Both the position numbers and the translations under genes were made by a program. The notes beneath the pieces were generated by a model. It did not search any database, was not told the origin of the DNA, and saw only the letters and a list, made by a program, of their open reading frames with translations. Below, piece after piece: positions 46,701 to 55,301 of a stretch of DNA of 64,000 nt (positions within the stretch are counted from its first letter, which is position 1; each line of letters starts with the position of its first letter). The stretch covers positions 1-64,000 of the forward strand of contig JAEUIT010000068.1 of NCBI GenBank assembly GCA_016795035.1, written 5' to 3'. This stretch comes from Phycisphaerae bacterium (lineage in GTDB: Bacteria; Planctomycetota; Phycisphaerae; Phycisphaerales; SM1A02).

Positions 46701-46752
46701 GACTGTCGACGCGCTCGACCTCGGGATCCTGCTCGGTGCCTGGGGCTCGTGA
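43729..46752 (+). CDS. Large secreted beta-rich protein with Ig-like 2 domain and dockerin-like C-terminus
   Basis: A 1007-residue exported protein. A signal peptide (cleavage near VRAS) is followed by about 450 residues of autotransporter-like, Gly/Ser/Thr-rich repeats resembling a right-handed beta-helix (GTLIVEGG, GTGTVSVTGGS, GTGTLDLADGA). A bacterial Ig-like 2 unit follows (WSSDNPDVVSVEEQGVLRA, then APGRATVTA), then a TolB-like propeller with repeated VSADGNVIAFTSDADNL, VSPSGRFVAFTA and SSNGRYVTFVSEATNL. The C-terminus has two dockerin-like loops (DLDDDGTVGGRDLGLLLAAW and VNGDGTVDALDLGILLGAWG). GGAGG lies about 5 bp before the ATG. It is probably a cell-surface or matrix protein; no enzyme site was recognised. 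Confidence 0.75.
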   Translation: MSSHRSIGRGSPTTASRFVVLFSVGVAATVRASDTLWLAPVSGNFGDPARWSNGVPSGSSYVRFGVAPSAGVLFDITLDEPRSSQSFEVTNQSLSLDLAGLANPLGFAYVTGLLRVAGDPKVGASLTVHDGDVLAISTIVGGVPPSNETGTLIVEGGEFRSDLVSVLGGSLTLDGVEGAKVTSLAPFWRVGYGESSFGELDVDNGSFITSPGLVVGGLGGTGTVSVTGGSTLAIQSSGTLYEIVIGGGDVSSGLTPSGGTGLLHVAASTVSVIGSPRPIRLGYGGTGTLDLADGALVCASIEISECGTLRCDGSVQIAGDVTSSDATATSLQLAADSRLVVGQLTLAGSTGAIDVEIGASIEATDLTCSSGVVSTVERAAVAKTPAVTATRCALHGPIRLRLVGAKRERAGLAIPVVTAASVECGRVTLESDLSVAAYVALSESSVTLRTATSVDVGEVALPKTLALGYAYAAALLSIVDGVDMDVRRFAAWSSDNPDVVSVEEQGVLRAVAPGRATVTALYGGESRQQSVEVADSAIPPVLLASPALQGAANGHAGIEPPGAYSKVARCVSADGNVIAFTSDADNLVPGDDNGNADVFVFDRTSGQLERMSEPTGGLVATFGCDSPCVSPSGRFVAFTARTQPVGGFFLGPKGEVVVRDRLLQISEIITVTAAGVPSGGTAQPMGFSVDESKVLLSYSGADLGGGEFNVTGAFIRDRTRGVTTLVSTFPDGVEMFGASAFDMSLDASRAVLQYDAWAFNSGLVLYPTVVKDLSTGSLTSLNELLGAPALPHSASISGDGRFVAFGAIGWGLPGPPPPPGNVGQVFVRDLETGELSALTRRDDGIWGNGDCYGINISSNGRYVTFVSEATNLLPPGVPVTGHPQVIRVDRVTGERTLVSDGAFGPNTGTMGAWTGVSADGRSITFATDDPQFVSSAAADPANPVRHVVVRTLGPRTPSDLDDDGTVGGRDLGLLLAAWNTTDAHADVNGDGTVDALDLGILLGAWGS

Positions 46753-46780
46753 GCGTCGGTCACGTCTCGCTCCGCGACCC

Positions 46781-48703
46781 CTACTTCGCCGCTTCGCCTT
46801 GGCGGATCGTCGTCAGCTTGCCGACCGGGATCTTCGCGCCGTCGATGATCTCCTCGTTGCCGTCGGGCCAGCGGACGCGCACCTTGTCGACCCGCGCCGC
46901 CATGCCGAGGCCGAACGTGAGGGGGAGTTCGCACGCCGAGAGATAGCTCCGCGAGGGCATCACGTGCTTGCGCTGCATCGCGTCGCCGGCGAAGAGGTCG
47001 ACCTCCGCGCCGATCGCGGACGTGTTCTTTCCGTTGCCGACGAGCTTCAATCGCACCCAGCCATTGCGCGTCTCGAGCTCGTTGCGCAGGACGACCGGCT
47101 GCCCCTTTGGCTGCGTGCAGACGAGATCGAGATCGCCGTCCGAGTCGAGGTCGGCGTACGCGGCGCCGCGGCCGACGATCGGCGTCGCGACGTCTCCGAT
47201 CATGCCCGCCGGAAGCTCGACGAACGCCGGCCCGTGCGGCTCGATGCCGACCACGTTGCGGAAGAGGAGCCCGGGCTGAAGGTACTGCTGGCTGCGGTAG
47301 ACGCGGTTGATGTCGTTCTCGAGATGGCCGTTGATCTGGAGGAAGTCCTCCCAGCCGTCGAGGTCGGCGTCGAAGAAGAGCGTGCCGAAGGACAGCACTT
47401 TCCGCGTTGCAGGTCCGATGCCCTCGGGGATCGCGTCGTCGGCGAAGCGCGGCGCAGTGCCCTTCTTGGGCTCGGTCACGTAGAGCGAACTCATCTCGTT
47501 CGCGAAGTTGCCGATCGCGACGGCGATGCGCTCGTCGTTGCGGAACCACGACGCGTCGATGCCCATGGCCGCCGTGGCGGTGCCGTTCCGGTCGTACGCG
47601 AATCCGCTCGGCGCGGCGATCTGCTCGAACGTGCCGTCGCCCTTGTTGCGGAAGGCGAAGTTCATCACCTTGTCGTTCGCGACAAGGATGTCGAGGAAGC
47701 CGTCGCGGTCGACGTCGACGAACGTCACGCCGAGCGCCTTGCCGACCGGCTTTCCGGTCGCGGGGTTCTTCACCATGATGCCCGCGGGCTCGGTCACGTC
47801 CTTGAACGTGCCGTCTCCCTCGTTGCGGTAGAGCGTGCAGTCGACGCCCGCGAAGCCGTCGGGCGGGCCGTACGCGCGGCCGAGGCCGGTGAGTTGGTAG
47901 CCAACCTTGCGGTCGATGTCGGGGTTCCACTCGACGTAGTTGCACACGAAGAGATCAAGGTCGCCGTCGCGGTCGTAGTCGAGGAAGCCCGCGCTCGTGC
48001 CCCACTGGTTCTCCGTTGCAGGCAGGCCCGCCTTGTCGGTGACGTCCTCGAAGCGGAAGACCGGCGACTTCTCGGTGACGTTGCGGAAAAGGCGGTTCTT
48101 GCCGGTCGGCCCGTCGCCGACGGCGGTGATGAAGATGTCGGTGCGCCCGTCGCCGTCGTAGTCGCCGACCGCGACGCCCATGCCCTGCAACGGGATGTCG
48201 AGGCCGCTCTGGTTCGTGACCTCGACGAAGTTGCCGCCGCCGGTGTTGTGGAAGAGCTGCGACGTCGGAAGGTGCGCCGGCTGATCCTCGACCCACGGCC
48301 ACGGAATGCCGTTGATGAGAAGGACCTCGGGCTTGTCGTCGCCGTCGAAGTCGGCGAGCGCCACGCCGCCGCCCATCGTCTCAGGCAGCATCTTCTCGCC
48401 GAGCGCGCCGTTCTGGCGGTCGAAGAGGATGCCCGAGACCGGGCCACACGACGTGAAGGGAATCTTGACGAGCGCGCCCTTCGGGGGCTCCTTCGCCGCG
48501 CTCGGTCCGACGACCGGCGGAGGCGCCTTCTCCTCGCTCGCGCGCGGTCGCGTGACGAGCCACACGACGCCCGCGACGACGGCCGCGATGCCGACGATCG
48601 CGATCGAGAATCCCACCGCCTTCCCGACGAGCTGATCCGCGCGTCGCGCCTCCTCGGCGCTCGATTGCGTTTCGGGAATGACGTCTTCGTGTTCGTTCGT
48701 CAT
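46781..48703 (-). CDS. CRTAC1/ASPIC-UnbV family protein with membrane anchor
   Basis: A 640-residue protein with a single N-terminal membrane helix (VGFSIAIVGIAAVVAGVVWLV, about residues 27-48) and a long outside domain. Repeated FG-GAP/VCBS calcium loops (ADFDGDDKPEVLLIN, GDYDGDGRTDIFITA, DYDRDGDLDLFVCN, DVDRDGFLDILVAN, DLDSDGDLDLVCT) form a propeller. The C-terminal ~90 residues (VRLKLVGNGKNTSAIGAEV, RVRWPDGNEEIIDGA) match the ASPIC/UnbV domain. The gene begins 17 bp after the multihaem cytochrome gene and is surely in its operon. It converges on the preceding gene with a 28-bp gap. The exact role of CRTAC1 proteins in bacteria is not established. Confidence 0.85.
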   Translation of the reverse strand: MTNEHEDVIPETQSSAEEARRADQLVGKAVGFSIAIVGIAAVVAGVVWLVTRPRASEEKAPPPVVGPSAAKEPPKGALVKIPFTSCGPVSGILFDRQNGALGEKMLPETMGGGVALADFDGDDKPEVLLINGIPWPWVEDQPAHLPTSQLFHNTGGGNFVEVTNQSGLDIPLQGMGVAVGDYDGDGRTDIFITAVGDGPTGKNRLFRNVTEKSPVFRFEDVTDKAGLPATENQWGTSAGFLDYDRDGDLDLFVCNYVEWNPDIDRKVGYQLTGLGRAYGPPDGFAGVDCTLYRNEGDGTFKDVTEPAGIMVKNPATGKPVGKALGVTFVDVDRDGFLDILVANDKVMNFAFRNKGDGTFEQIAAPSGFAYDRNGTATAAMGIDASWFRNDERIAVAIGNFANEMSSLYVTEPKKGTAPRFADDAIPEGIGPATRKVLSFGTLFFDADLDGWEDFLQINGHLENDINRVYRSQQYLQPGLLFRNVVGIEPHGPAFVELPAGMIGDVATPIVGRGAAYADLDSDGDLDLVCTQPKGQPVVLRNELETRNGWVRLKLVGNGKNTSAIGAEVDLFAGDAMQRKHVMPSRSYLSACELPLTFGLGMAARVDKVRVRWPDGNEEIIDGAKIPVGKLTTIRQGEAAK

Positions 48704-48720
48704 GCGTGTGCCGGTGGTGG

Positions 48721-51618
48721 TCAGCGCGAGTTCGTCGCGGACGATACGGACTTCGGCGCCTCGAGGCCATACGCGCCCGCCCGTTGCAGGTCGAAGAGGA
48801 CGACCGCTTCGGCCGCCTTGTTCGCCGCCGGATACTTGATGCGGGCGAGGTTGATCGCACGGTCGCGGGCGTTGTCGTCGGCCTTGTAGCGGGCGTGCTT
48901 CTTGAGGTACGGCTCGGCGGCGGTCGGGTCGCCGAGCTCGGTCAAGACTTGGGCCATGAGGTAGTTCGCCGTCGCCTGCTCCGGATCTTCGACGAGCGCC
49001 GCTTCGAGGTGGCGCTTGGCCTCCTCGAGGAAGCCCTGGCGGCGCTCGCGCGCCGCGTCGCCGCGCTCGACGCGCGACTGCTCGAGGAGCGTCTCCGCGA
49101 GTTCGACGCGCACGCGGTCGTCGCGCGAGAAGTCGAAGCCGCGCTCCTTCGCGACCGCCCAGTCGCTGTCGATGACCTGACGGAAGAGGCCGATCGCCTC
49201 CTCGAGGTTGCCCTGCTGTTTCGCGACGAGTCCGCTGAACCACGCGACCGACCACGGATACGCCGGGGGCTCGTGCTTCGCCGCGGCACGGAGCGCCTCG
49301 GCGGCTTCCTCGAGGCGCCCTTCGCGGACGTAGACGCGGGCTCGGCCGAGGACGCCCTCGGCGCGTCCGAGCTTCTCGGCTTCGGCGAACGCCTCTTCGG
49401 CCTGACGGAGAAGACCCTTGCCGCCGCCGCGGTCCGCCGTGCGGAAGAGTCCGATGCCGTAGTCGTACCAGCGTTGCCACGGATCGATCGGCGAGGTCTG
49501 GGTCGCGATCGCCGAGACGTCGCCGCCGACGCCTGCAACGGGGAGCGTGATGCGGTCGGTCGCGAGCGTGAGGATCGGAAGATCGTTCATGCGCTCCTCG
49601 CCGAAGATGTAGCGCACGTAGGTCGTGTCGAACTTGCGGTACTTGAGCGCGACCTCGATCGTGATCGGCGCCGTGAGGTCGGTCGGCACGTCGAGCATGT
49701 ATTGCGTGATGTCGGCGGCGCCCGGCGGAATCTGGTTGTTGTAGAGCGGCGTGAAGATGTCCTGCGGGTTACGGCGGTCGATGCGGTTGCCCTCGCGGTC
49801 GAGCATGAAGACGTTCAGGAACTTCGACCACGGGTCGACTTCGTTGCCTTGGCTCGGCGCGGTTCCCATGCCGCCCGAGCGGCCGATGATCCGGTCGCCC
49901 GACTTCACGGTCACGTCGAGCCACACCTCGTTGCTGTCGGCGGTGCCCTGCGTGAACTCATGGCCCATCTTCACGGTGCGCGTGACCACGTCGATCAGGT
50001 ACTTCTCGCCCGGCTTGAGCGCGGGCAGCACCGGACGAAGCGGCGCGTACAGCGTGCCGTCGACCTCGCCGCCTTCGCGCACGCCGACGATGTCGACGCG
50101 CATCACGCCCTTATTCAGCTTCTCGATCGCCGCCATCATCGCGTCCTTCTCGGGAAGGTTGAGCTCGTGCGGGATCGCGGTGTTGGCCGAGAGGAAGTCG
50201 TGGCTCAGGATCGCGAGCTGGCGCTCGCCATCGACCTCGCGCACCTTCGCGCCGAAGTCCTCGCTCGCGATCTTCGCCATGTGGCAGCCGTTGCAGTCGG
50301 CGTCGGACTTCGGCGGGTAGTACCACGAGAGCGCGCCGTGGCCGGAGACGCCCGAGAGGCGGAACGAGTCGTAGTGGTTCTGGCCGCGGAGCCACTTGTA
50401 GCCGTTGAGCTTCTCGGGCAAGTGGACCTTGTGGCACGTCGAGCAGAACTCCGCGTTGCGGTGGACGTCGGGCTTGAGGAACGTGTGCTTGTGGAAGCCG
50501 GGCTTCGCCTTGATGAGCTGGCGGTTCACCCACTTCAGGAACGGCGACTCGCTGAACGTGAAGGGATACTGCGGGCTCTCCTCGATGGTGAAGTCCGCGT
50601 TGCCGCGCGGACTGCCCACGTGCGTGACCGAGTGGCACACGGTGCAGCTGATCGACGCCTTGCCGAGCGGGTCGTTCGCGATGTCGTACGCGGGGTCGTC
50701 CCACTTCGGAAGCTCGAACGAGCCGGTGAGGAACGGCACCGGATCGTGGCAGCCGGCGCACCAGCGGGCCCCGTGCACGTTGCCGTCGCGCTCGTGCATG
50801 ACGCGGCGCGTCTCGCGCACCGAGAACGCGTAGAACGGGTTGTTGAACGAGCTGAACGCATGCATCGAGTGCGTCCAGGAGTTGTAGGTGTCCTCGTGGC
50901 ACTCGAGGCAGTACTCGTTCATCATGAGCGTGCGCTCGGGGATGAAGTTGCCGGTCGCGGTGCGGACAAGCGACGGCTCGAAATACTGCTCGCCCGCCGC
51001 AGGGCCAGGCTGCGACGGGTCGCGCGGATCGATCGAGTGCAGCGCCGCCATGCCGATCGCGAACACCGCGGCGACCGCGCCCCAGATGGCGCCCGTCTTC
51101 CACTTGATGCGGCGCCCGGCGAGCCGGTGCATCACGAAGAGCCAGATCGCGACGACCGGCGCGATGACGTGGGCCCAGTAGATGAGATCGCGCTTCGTCG
51201 GATCCTTGATCGCGATCGTGACGCCGCCGAGATCGAGGCGCGTGAGGAGGAATCCGGTGACGAGGATGACGATCGCGATGAGGAAGAGCGCCCACCCGAC
51301 ACGCTTCGCCCATTGGTTCGGGCGGTTGTGCGCGTTCCGCGCATGGATGACCCCGAAGAGGATCACCGGCACCGTGATGACGATGCCGAGCGCGAGATGC
51401 GCGAGGAACATCCAGAGGCAGAAGTAGTTCTGAAGGCTCAGCCCGCTGCGCCACTCGAGGAACGTGATCGCCGCGAGGTACGTGCTATTCACGCAGAGAA
51501 GCGCGAAGAGCCCGAACACGATGCCGAGCACGATCTTGAGTTTCGGGCCGACGACCGGCACGAACTTCTTCTTGGCTGGCGGTGCGGACTGCGGAGGAGT
51601 CGTTGGCACTGGATCCAT
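48721..51618 (-). CDS. Membrane multihaem cytochrome c with C-terminal TPRs
   Basis: A 965-residue protein. Residues 25-195 contain five membrane helices with His74, His92, His150 and His164; the last two are spaced H-x13-H as in b-type cytochromes. Five CxxCH c-haem sites follow: CLECH (237-241), CAGCH (287-291), CTVCH (325-329), CSTCH (392-396) and CNGCH (442-446), with many His as possible distal ligands. A beta-rich region (about 470-690) and a TPR-rich region (about 700-950) complete it. It probably moves electrons across or outside the membrane. It is preceded by 251 bp without a clear signal and followed at once by the CRTAC1 gene. The fusion of haem-b-like, haem-c and TPR parts is unusual. 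Confidence 0.8.
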   Translation of the reverse strand: MDPVPTTPPQSAPPAKKKFVPVVGPKLKIVLGIVFGLFALLCVNSTYLAAITFLEWRSGLSLQNYFCLWMFLAHLALGIVITVPVILFGVIHARNAHNRPNQWAKRVGWALFLIAIVILVTGFLLTRLDLGGVTIAIKDPTKRDLIYWAHVIAPVVAIWLFVMHRLAGRRIKWKTGAIWGAVAAVFAIGMAALHSIDPRDPSQPGPAAGEQYFEPSLVRTATGNFIPERTLMMNEYCLECHEDTYNSWTHSMHAFSSFNNPFYAFSVRETRRVMHERDGNVHGARWCAGCHDPVPFLTGSFELPKWDDPAYDIANDPLGKASISCTVCHSVTHVGSPRGNADFTIEESPQYPFTFSESPFLKWVNRQLIKAKPGFHKHTFLKPDVHRNAEFCSTCHKVHLPEKLNGYKWLRGQNHYDSFRLSGVSGHGALSWYYPPKSDADCNGCHMAKIASEDFGAKVREVDGERQLAILSHDFLSANTAIPHELNLPEKDAMMAAIEKLNKGVMRVDIVGVREGGEVDGTLYAPLRPVLPALKPGEKYLIDVVTRTVKMGHEFTQGTADSNEVWLDVTVKSGDRIIGRSGGMGTAPSQGNEVDPWSKFLNVFMLDREGNRIDRRNPQDIFTPLYNNQIPPGAADITQYMLDVPTDLTAPITIEVALKYRKFDTTYVRYIFGEERMNDLPILTLATDRITLPVAGVGGDVSAIATQTSPIDPWQRWYDYGIGLFRTADRGGGKGLLRQAEEAFAEAEKLGRAEGVLGRARVYVREGRLEEAAEALRAAAKHEPPAYPWSVAWFSGLVAKQQGNLEEAIGLFRQVIDSDWAVAKERGFDFSRDDRVRVELAETLLEQSRVERGDAARERRQGFLEEAKRHLEAALVEDPEQATANYLMAQVLTELGDPTAAEPYLKKHARYKADDNARDRAINLARIKYPAANKAAEAVVLFDLQRAGAYGLEAPKSVSSATNSR

Positions 51619-51869
51619 GGGCGTTGTCTGCGAAAGTCGGTGTTAGGCGTCGATCGGGGGGCAAGTCGCACGATCGACGCCGTGCATATTCGCGGGAACA
51701 TACACGACCGGGGTGGATTCCCACCCGTACATCTCGACATTTGCCGCGAGAGGCCTTGAGCCTTCGTCGGCCGGCGCCGCAGGTGCCAACCGGCACTTGC
51801 GAGCCGCCCTCCACGAGTGACCGAGCGCCGGACGCGCGACCGGGCCCGGTCGGCGAACGGCGATGACGC

Positions 51870-54800
51870 TCAGTGCCCGCTCCGCCATCGCGTGTGCGAC
51901 GCGCGGTGAGCCGCGTCGCGAGCGGGGTTCGAGGGAGGCGAGCCCGAGCGCGTCGGCAGCGGGCCCACCGTCTCGCCGTCCCCAGTGAAGAGGTCCATGT
52001 CCTTGCACCAACCGTCGGTCTCAAGGACGTATCGCCGCGTCCATCCTTCGGGCAGCGGAGGGGGCGGCATGAAGCGAACGCGAATCTCTTCGCCAGGTCC
52101 GATGACCGCGACGCCGTCGTCGGTCGCCGCGAGCAGCGCATCGACCGGACCGAACGCCGAATAGAGCCCGTGCTGGTGACGCGTCGACCAGAACGGCGCA
52201 CGCACCGCGTAGTTGTAGTCGGGACGCTTCTGTGGTTGCGGCACGCGCTCGGGGAATCCGATCTCGGCCGCCGTGGCGTCGACGAGGCGAAGCGGATGCG
52301 CCACGAGCTCGGCGTCGCGCGCGTCCACCGCGACCGCGAACGAATCCCAGTAGATCTCCTGCGTCGACGTCATGCGAAGCGCCGTCGTTCCCGGAGGCAC
52401 GGCATCGAGCGGAAGGCTCATCTCCCGCGGCATGCCCGCGGGATAGCCCCACGGCCCGAGCACGCGCGACCAGGTGCCGTCGGCGCCGCGCGCCTCGAGA
52501 TCGGGCGCGACATACGCGCGCCCGGCCTGCCACGCCGCGAAGTTCGTCTGGCAGTACGGATACTCGACCCAGCCGTGCGCGACGAGCCGTTGCCCCGCGC
52601 CGCCGATCGGCTCGGCGAACTCGAGCGTGAGCGTGCGCGGCGTGCGCAGAAGCCCGATGAAGCGCGGATCGACGTCGCCCGGATCGGCTGCAACGTGGTC
52701 ATGCGCGGCGAGCGACGCGGTGACGTCGAGCCCGTCGCCGGCCTCGGCACGCCTGAGCGGAATCGTGCGCGCCACCGCGACCACGTTGCCGCTCGGCTGC
52801 GGATCGGCGATCGCCATCCGCTCGTCGACCGTGAGTTCGAGGCCCGGCGGAACGTCGTAGGCGACGAGCCGCACGGCGTCGAGGTAGAGCGCTTCCTCCA
52901 TCGGCTCGCCGAGCCGAAGCTCAAGCGCGCCGTCGCGCGGCTCGAGCTTCAACGTTGCAGGCAGGAGCACGCGTTCCCACGGCCGCGGCGGCGCGTACTC
53001 GGGCGCGAGGCGGCCGTCGGCCGACGCCGAGACGCCGACGAGGTAGCCGATGCCGCCGACGCCGAGGCAGTCGGTGACGAACTCGAAGCGCTCGCCGTTC
53101 CACGCGAAGATCACCGGACACGACGAGATCTGCCGTTGCGTCTCGACGATCGTCGTCGGCGCGCCGGCTGCAACGGCGAGTTCCGTCTGAAGGACGCCGT
53201 CCGACCACTCGACCGCGACGAAGTCGGCGCTCGGCCGCGCGCCCACGCCGATCGCGATCGGCTGCAGCGACTGCCCAGGCCCGCTCGTCGGCCGCACGCC
53301 GTCGACGGACGTCCAGACGTCGTCGCGGCGCACGCGGATCCGCGCGCCGATGCCGCCCGCGTTCGAGCGCATCGCCTGGCTCGGGTCGATGCGCCCGCGA
53401 AGGTCGAAGGTCACGAAGTTGCCGCGCGTCGCGCTCGGCGCGAGCAGCCCCAACCCCTCGTCGGACAAGACGAGGATCGACGGCCCTTGGCCATCGCGCA
53501 CCATCGGCGTCCACGCGCGGATCGCGGTGCCGACCGGAGGATTCGGCGTGTCGTCGAACGGGCGTCCGTCGTGGCCGATCGACGCGAAGCTCGTCGCCTG
53601 GCGCAGCACCAGCGAGATCTCGCCGTCGCCGCGCACGTCGAGCGCGGCCACGCCGCCCCCCTTCGCGCGCCCGATCGCTCCGAGTTCCCACGGCGTGTGC
53701 GCCTTCCACGTGGCGGCGCCGTCCACGCGCGCGGGCACGAACGGCACGACGTTGCCGTCGGGCAGCGACGCGAGCAATTCCGGACGACCGTCGACATCGC
53801 GATCGACGGCGACGACGGCATCCACCGCGGCGGTCGCGAACGCGCCGGCATTCGCCGGCGAGAAGCGCCAGAGCCGGTCGTTGAGGAGGATCTCGTGCGG
53901 AGGTTCGGCGTGGACGAGGACGAGGTCCGTGTCGCGGTCGGCGTCGAGGTCGGTTACGACGACTTGCGTCGCGGGGCGGCCGTCGCCGCGGGCGCCCGAC
54001 GATTCGCCGATCGACGTGAAGGTCCCGTCGGACCGGTTCGCCAAGAGATCGCACGGACCGTCAGCGTTGACGAGATAGAGGTCGAGGTCGCCGTCGTGGT
54101 CGAGGTCGGCGAGCGCGCCGTCGACGGTGTCGCGATCGCCGCCGCCGGTGCCGCTCGCGGCCGTCGCGTCGCTCCACGTTGCAGGTGAGGTCTGAAGAAG
54201 GAGCCTGTTCTCCCCCTTGCGGCAGATGTAGGCGTCGACGCGGCCGTCGTTGTCGACGTCGCCGAACAGGACAGCGCGGGCGTCGCTCACGTTCGCGAGC
54301 GGATGGTCGGGCACGTGCCGGAAGTTCGCGGGGACGTCATCGGCCGCGCCGTCGCCGAGGAAGACCGAGGTCGCGCCTTCCTTCACGGCGCCGATGGCCA
54401 CGATGTCGAGGAGACCGTCGCCGTTCACGTCGGCGACCGCGAGCGATGCCGGCCCCGTCGCGCACCATGTCGTCGTTGCAGCCCCGGGGCTCTCGATCGC
54501 GACCGGGAGCGCGTCGAAGAAGGGCGGCTCGGGCGCGGGCCCGGCGACCGGTGCGGCCCACGACGGCACGACCACTTCCGACAACGGCCCCATGCGCGAG
54601 TACTTGAACTCGGCGAGCCGTGCCCGCGGGTTCCCCTCGAGCGCCTCGAACGCCGCGAGCGCCTTCGCGGCCTCGTCGGCGCGGCCAAGGTTGTCGAGCG
54701 CCTGTTGCAGGCGCAACTGCGCCGAGCGCAGGTACGGGTCGAGCTCCGTGGCGCGGCGGTACGGCACGAGCGCCTCCTCGCGCTTGCCGGCGTACTCCCG

Positions 54801-55301
54801 GCAAAGACCGACGTAGTACGCGGCATATGCGTCGTCGGGCCGGGCGGCGGCGGCCGTCTCGAAGAGCGGCAACGCGGTCTCGTACTGGCCGAGGAAGAGC
54901 GCGGCGAGGCCCCCGGCGTACGCCGCGCGGATGTCGTCGGGCCGGGCCTTCAGGAGCGCGCGAAACTCCTCGAGCGCCCGCTCCTGCGCGCCGTCGGCGG
55001 TCTGGTTCATCTCGGCGATCGCGCGATTGCGCCGCACGTCGGGGTCGTCGGGAACGAGCGTGAGCAGTTCGCGGAAGGTCGCCTCGGCCTTCTCGAACTC
55101 GAACTGCCCCATCTCGCCGGCGCCGCGATTCAGGAGCCTGATCGAGGCGTCGTCGGCGGGCCGAGCGGATGTCGTCGTTGCAGGCGCCGTCGCTGGTGCC
55201 GGCGACGGCGCGGGCGGCTTGGGATCGCTGCAGCCGACGAACCCGGCGGCCGCAACGACGACGGCTGCAACGGGGAGATACGTGGCCTCAGCGCGGCGCA
55301 T
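51870..55301 (-). CDS. Lipoprotein with TPRs, FG-GAP propeller and ASPIC/UnbV-like domain
   Basis: A 1143-residue exported protein with a lipoprotein-type signal (VAAAGFVGC, Cys24) and an Ala/Pro-rich linker. Residues ~50-235 hold about five TPRs (EFEKAEATFRELLTLVPDDP, YETALPLFETAAAARPDDA). Residues ~280-660 have FG-GAP/VCBS loops (DVNGDGLLDIVAIG, DVDNDGRVDAYICR, DLDHDGDLDLYLVN). An ASPIC/UnbV-like segment follows (GGIGARIRVRRDDVWTSVDG, FVAVEWSDGVLQTE), then a ~400-residue beta-rich domain of unknown type with a Cys-containing VIFAWNGERFEFVTDCLG segment. The start overlaps the end of the nitrilase gene by 14 bp. Partner of the cytochrome and CRTAC1 genes downstream by position. Confidence 0.8.
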   Translation of the reverse strand: MRRAEATYLPVAAVVVAAAGFVGCSDPKPPAPSPAPATAPATTTSARPADDASIRLLNRGAGEMGQFEFEKAEATFRELLTLVPDDPDVRRNRAIAEMNQTADGAQERALEEFRALLKARPDDIRAAYAGGLAALFLGQYETALPLFETAAAARPDDAYAAYYVGLCREYAGKREEALVPYRRATELDPYLRSAQLRLQQALDNLGRADEAAKALAAFEALEGNPRARLAEFKYSRMGPLSEVVVPSWAAPVAGPAPEPPFFDALPVAIESPGAATTTWCATGPASLAVADVNGDGLLDIVAIGAVKEGATSVFLGDGAADDVPANFRHVPDHPLANVSDARAVLFGDVDNDGRVDAYICRKGENRLLLQTSPATWSDATAASGTGGGDRDTVDGALADLDHDGDLDLYLVNADGPCDLLANRSDGTFTSIGESSGARGDGRPATQVVVTDLDADRDTDLVLVHAEPPHEILLNDRLWRFSPANAGAFATAAVDAVVAVDRDVDGRPELLASLPDGNVVPFVPARVDGAATWKAHTPWELGAIGRAKGGGVAALDVRGDGEISLVLRQATSFASIGHDGRPFDDTPNPPVGTAIRAWTPMVRDGQGPSILVLSDEGLGLLAPSATRGNFVTFDLRGRIDPSQAMRSNAGGIGARIRVRRDDVWTSVDGVRPTSGPGQSLQPIAIGVGARPSADFVAVEWSDGVLQTELAVAAGAPTTIVETQRQISSCPVIFAWNGERFEFVTDCLGVGGIGYLVGVSASADGRLAPEYAPPRPWERVLLPATLKLEPRDGALELRLGEPMEEALYLDAVRLVAYDVPPGLELTVDERMAIADPQPSGNVVAVARTIPLRRAEAGDGLDVTASLAAHDHVAADPGDVDPRFIGLLRTPRTLTLEFAEPIGGAGQRLVAHGWVEYPYCQTNFAAWQAGRAYVAPDLEARGADGTWSRVLGPWGYPAGMPREMSLPLDAVPPGTTALRMTSTQEIYWDSFAVAVDARDAELVAHPLRLVDATAAEIGFPERVPQPQKRPDYNYAVRAPFWSTRHQHGLYSAFGPVDALLAATDDGVAVIGPGEEIRVRFMPPPPLPEGWTRRYVLETDGWCKDMDLFTGDGETVGPLPTRSGSPPSNPARDAAHRASHTRWRSGH

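Noticed and set aside
46736-51759. Very long plus-strand open frames antisense to the CRTAC1 and cytochrome genes
   Set aside because: They are shadow frames of high-GC coding DNA; the minus-strand products carry haem, FG-GAP and TPR motifs while these are Arg/Val/Glu-rich with none.
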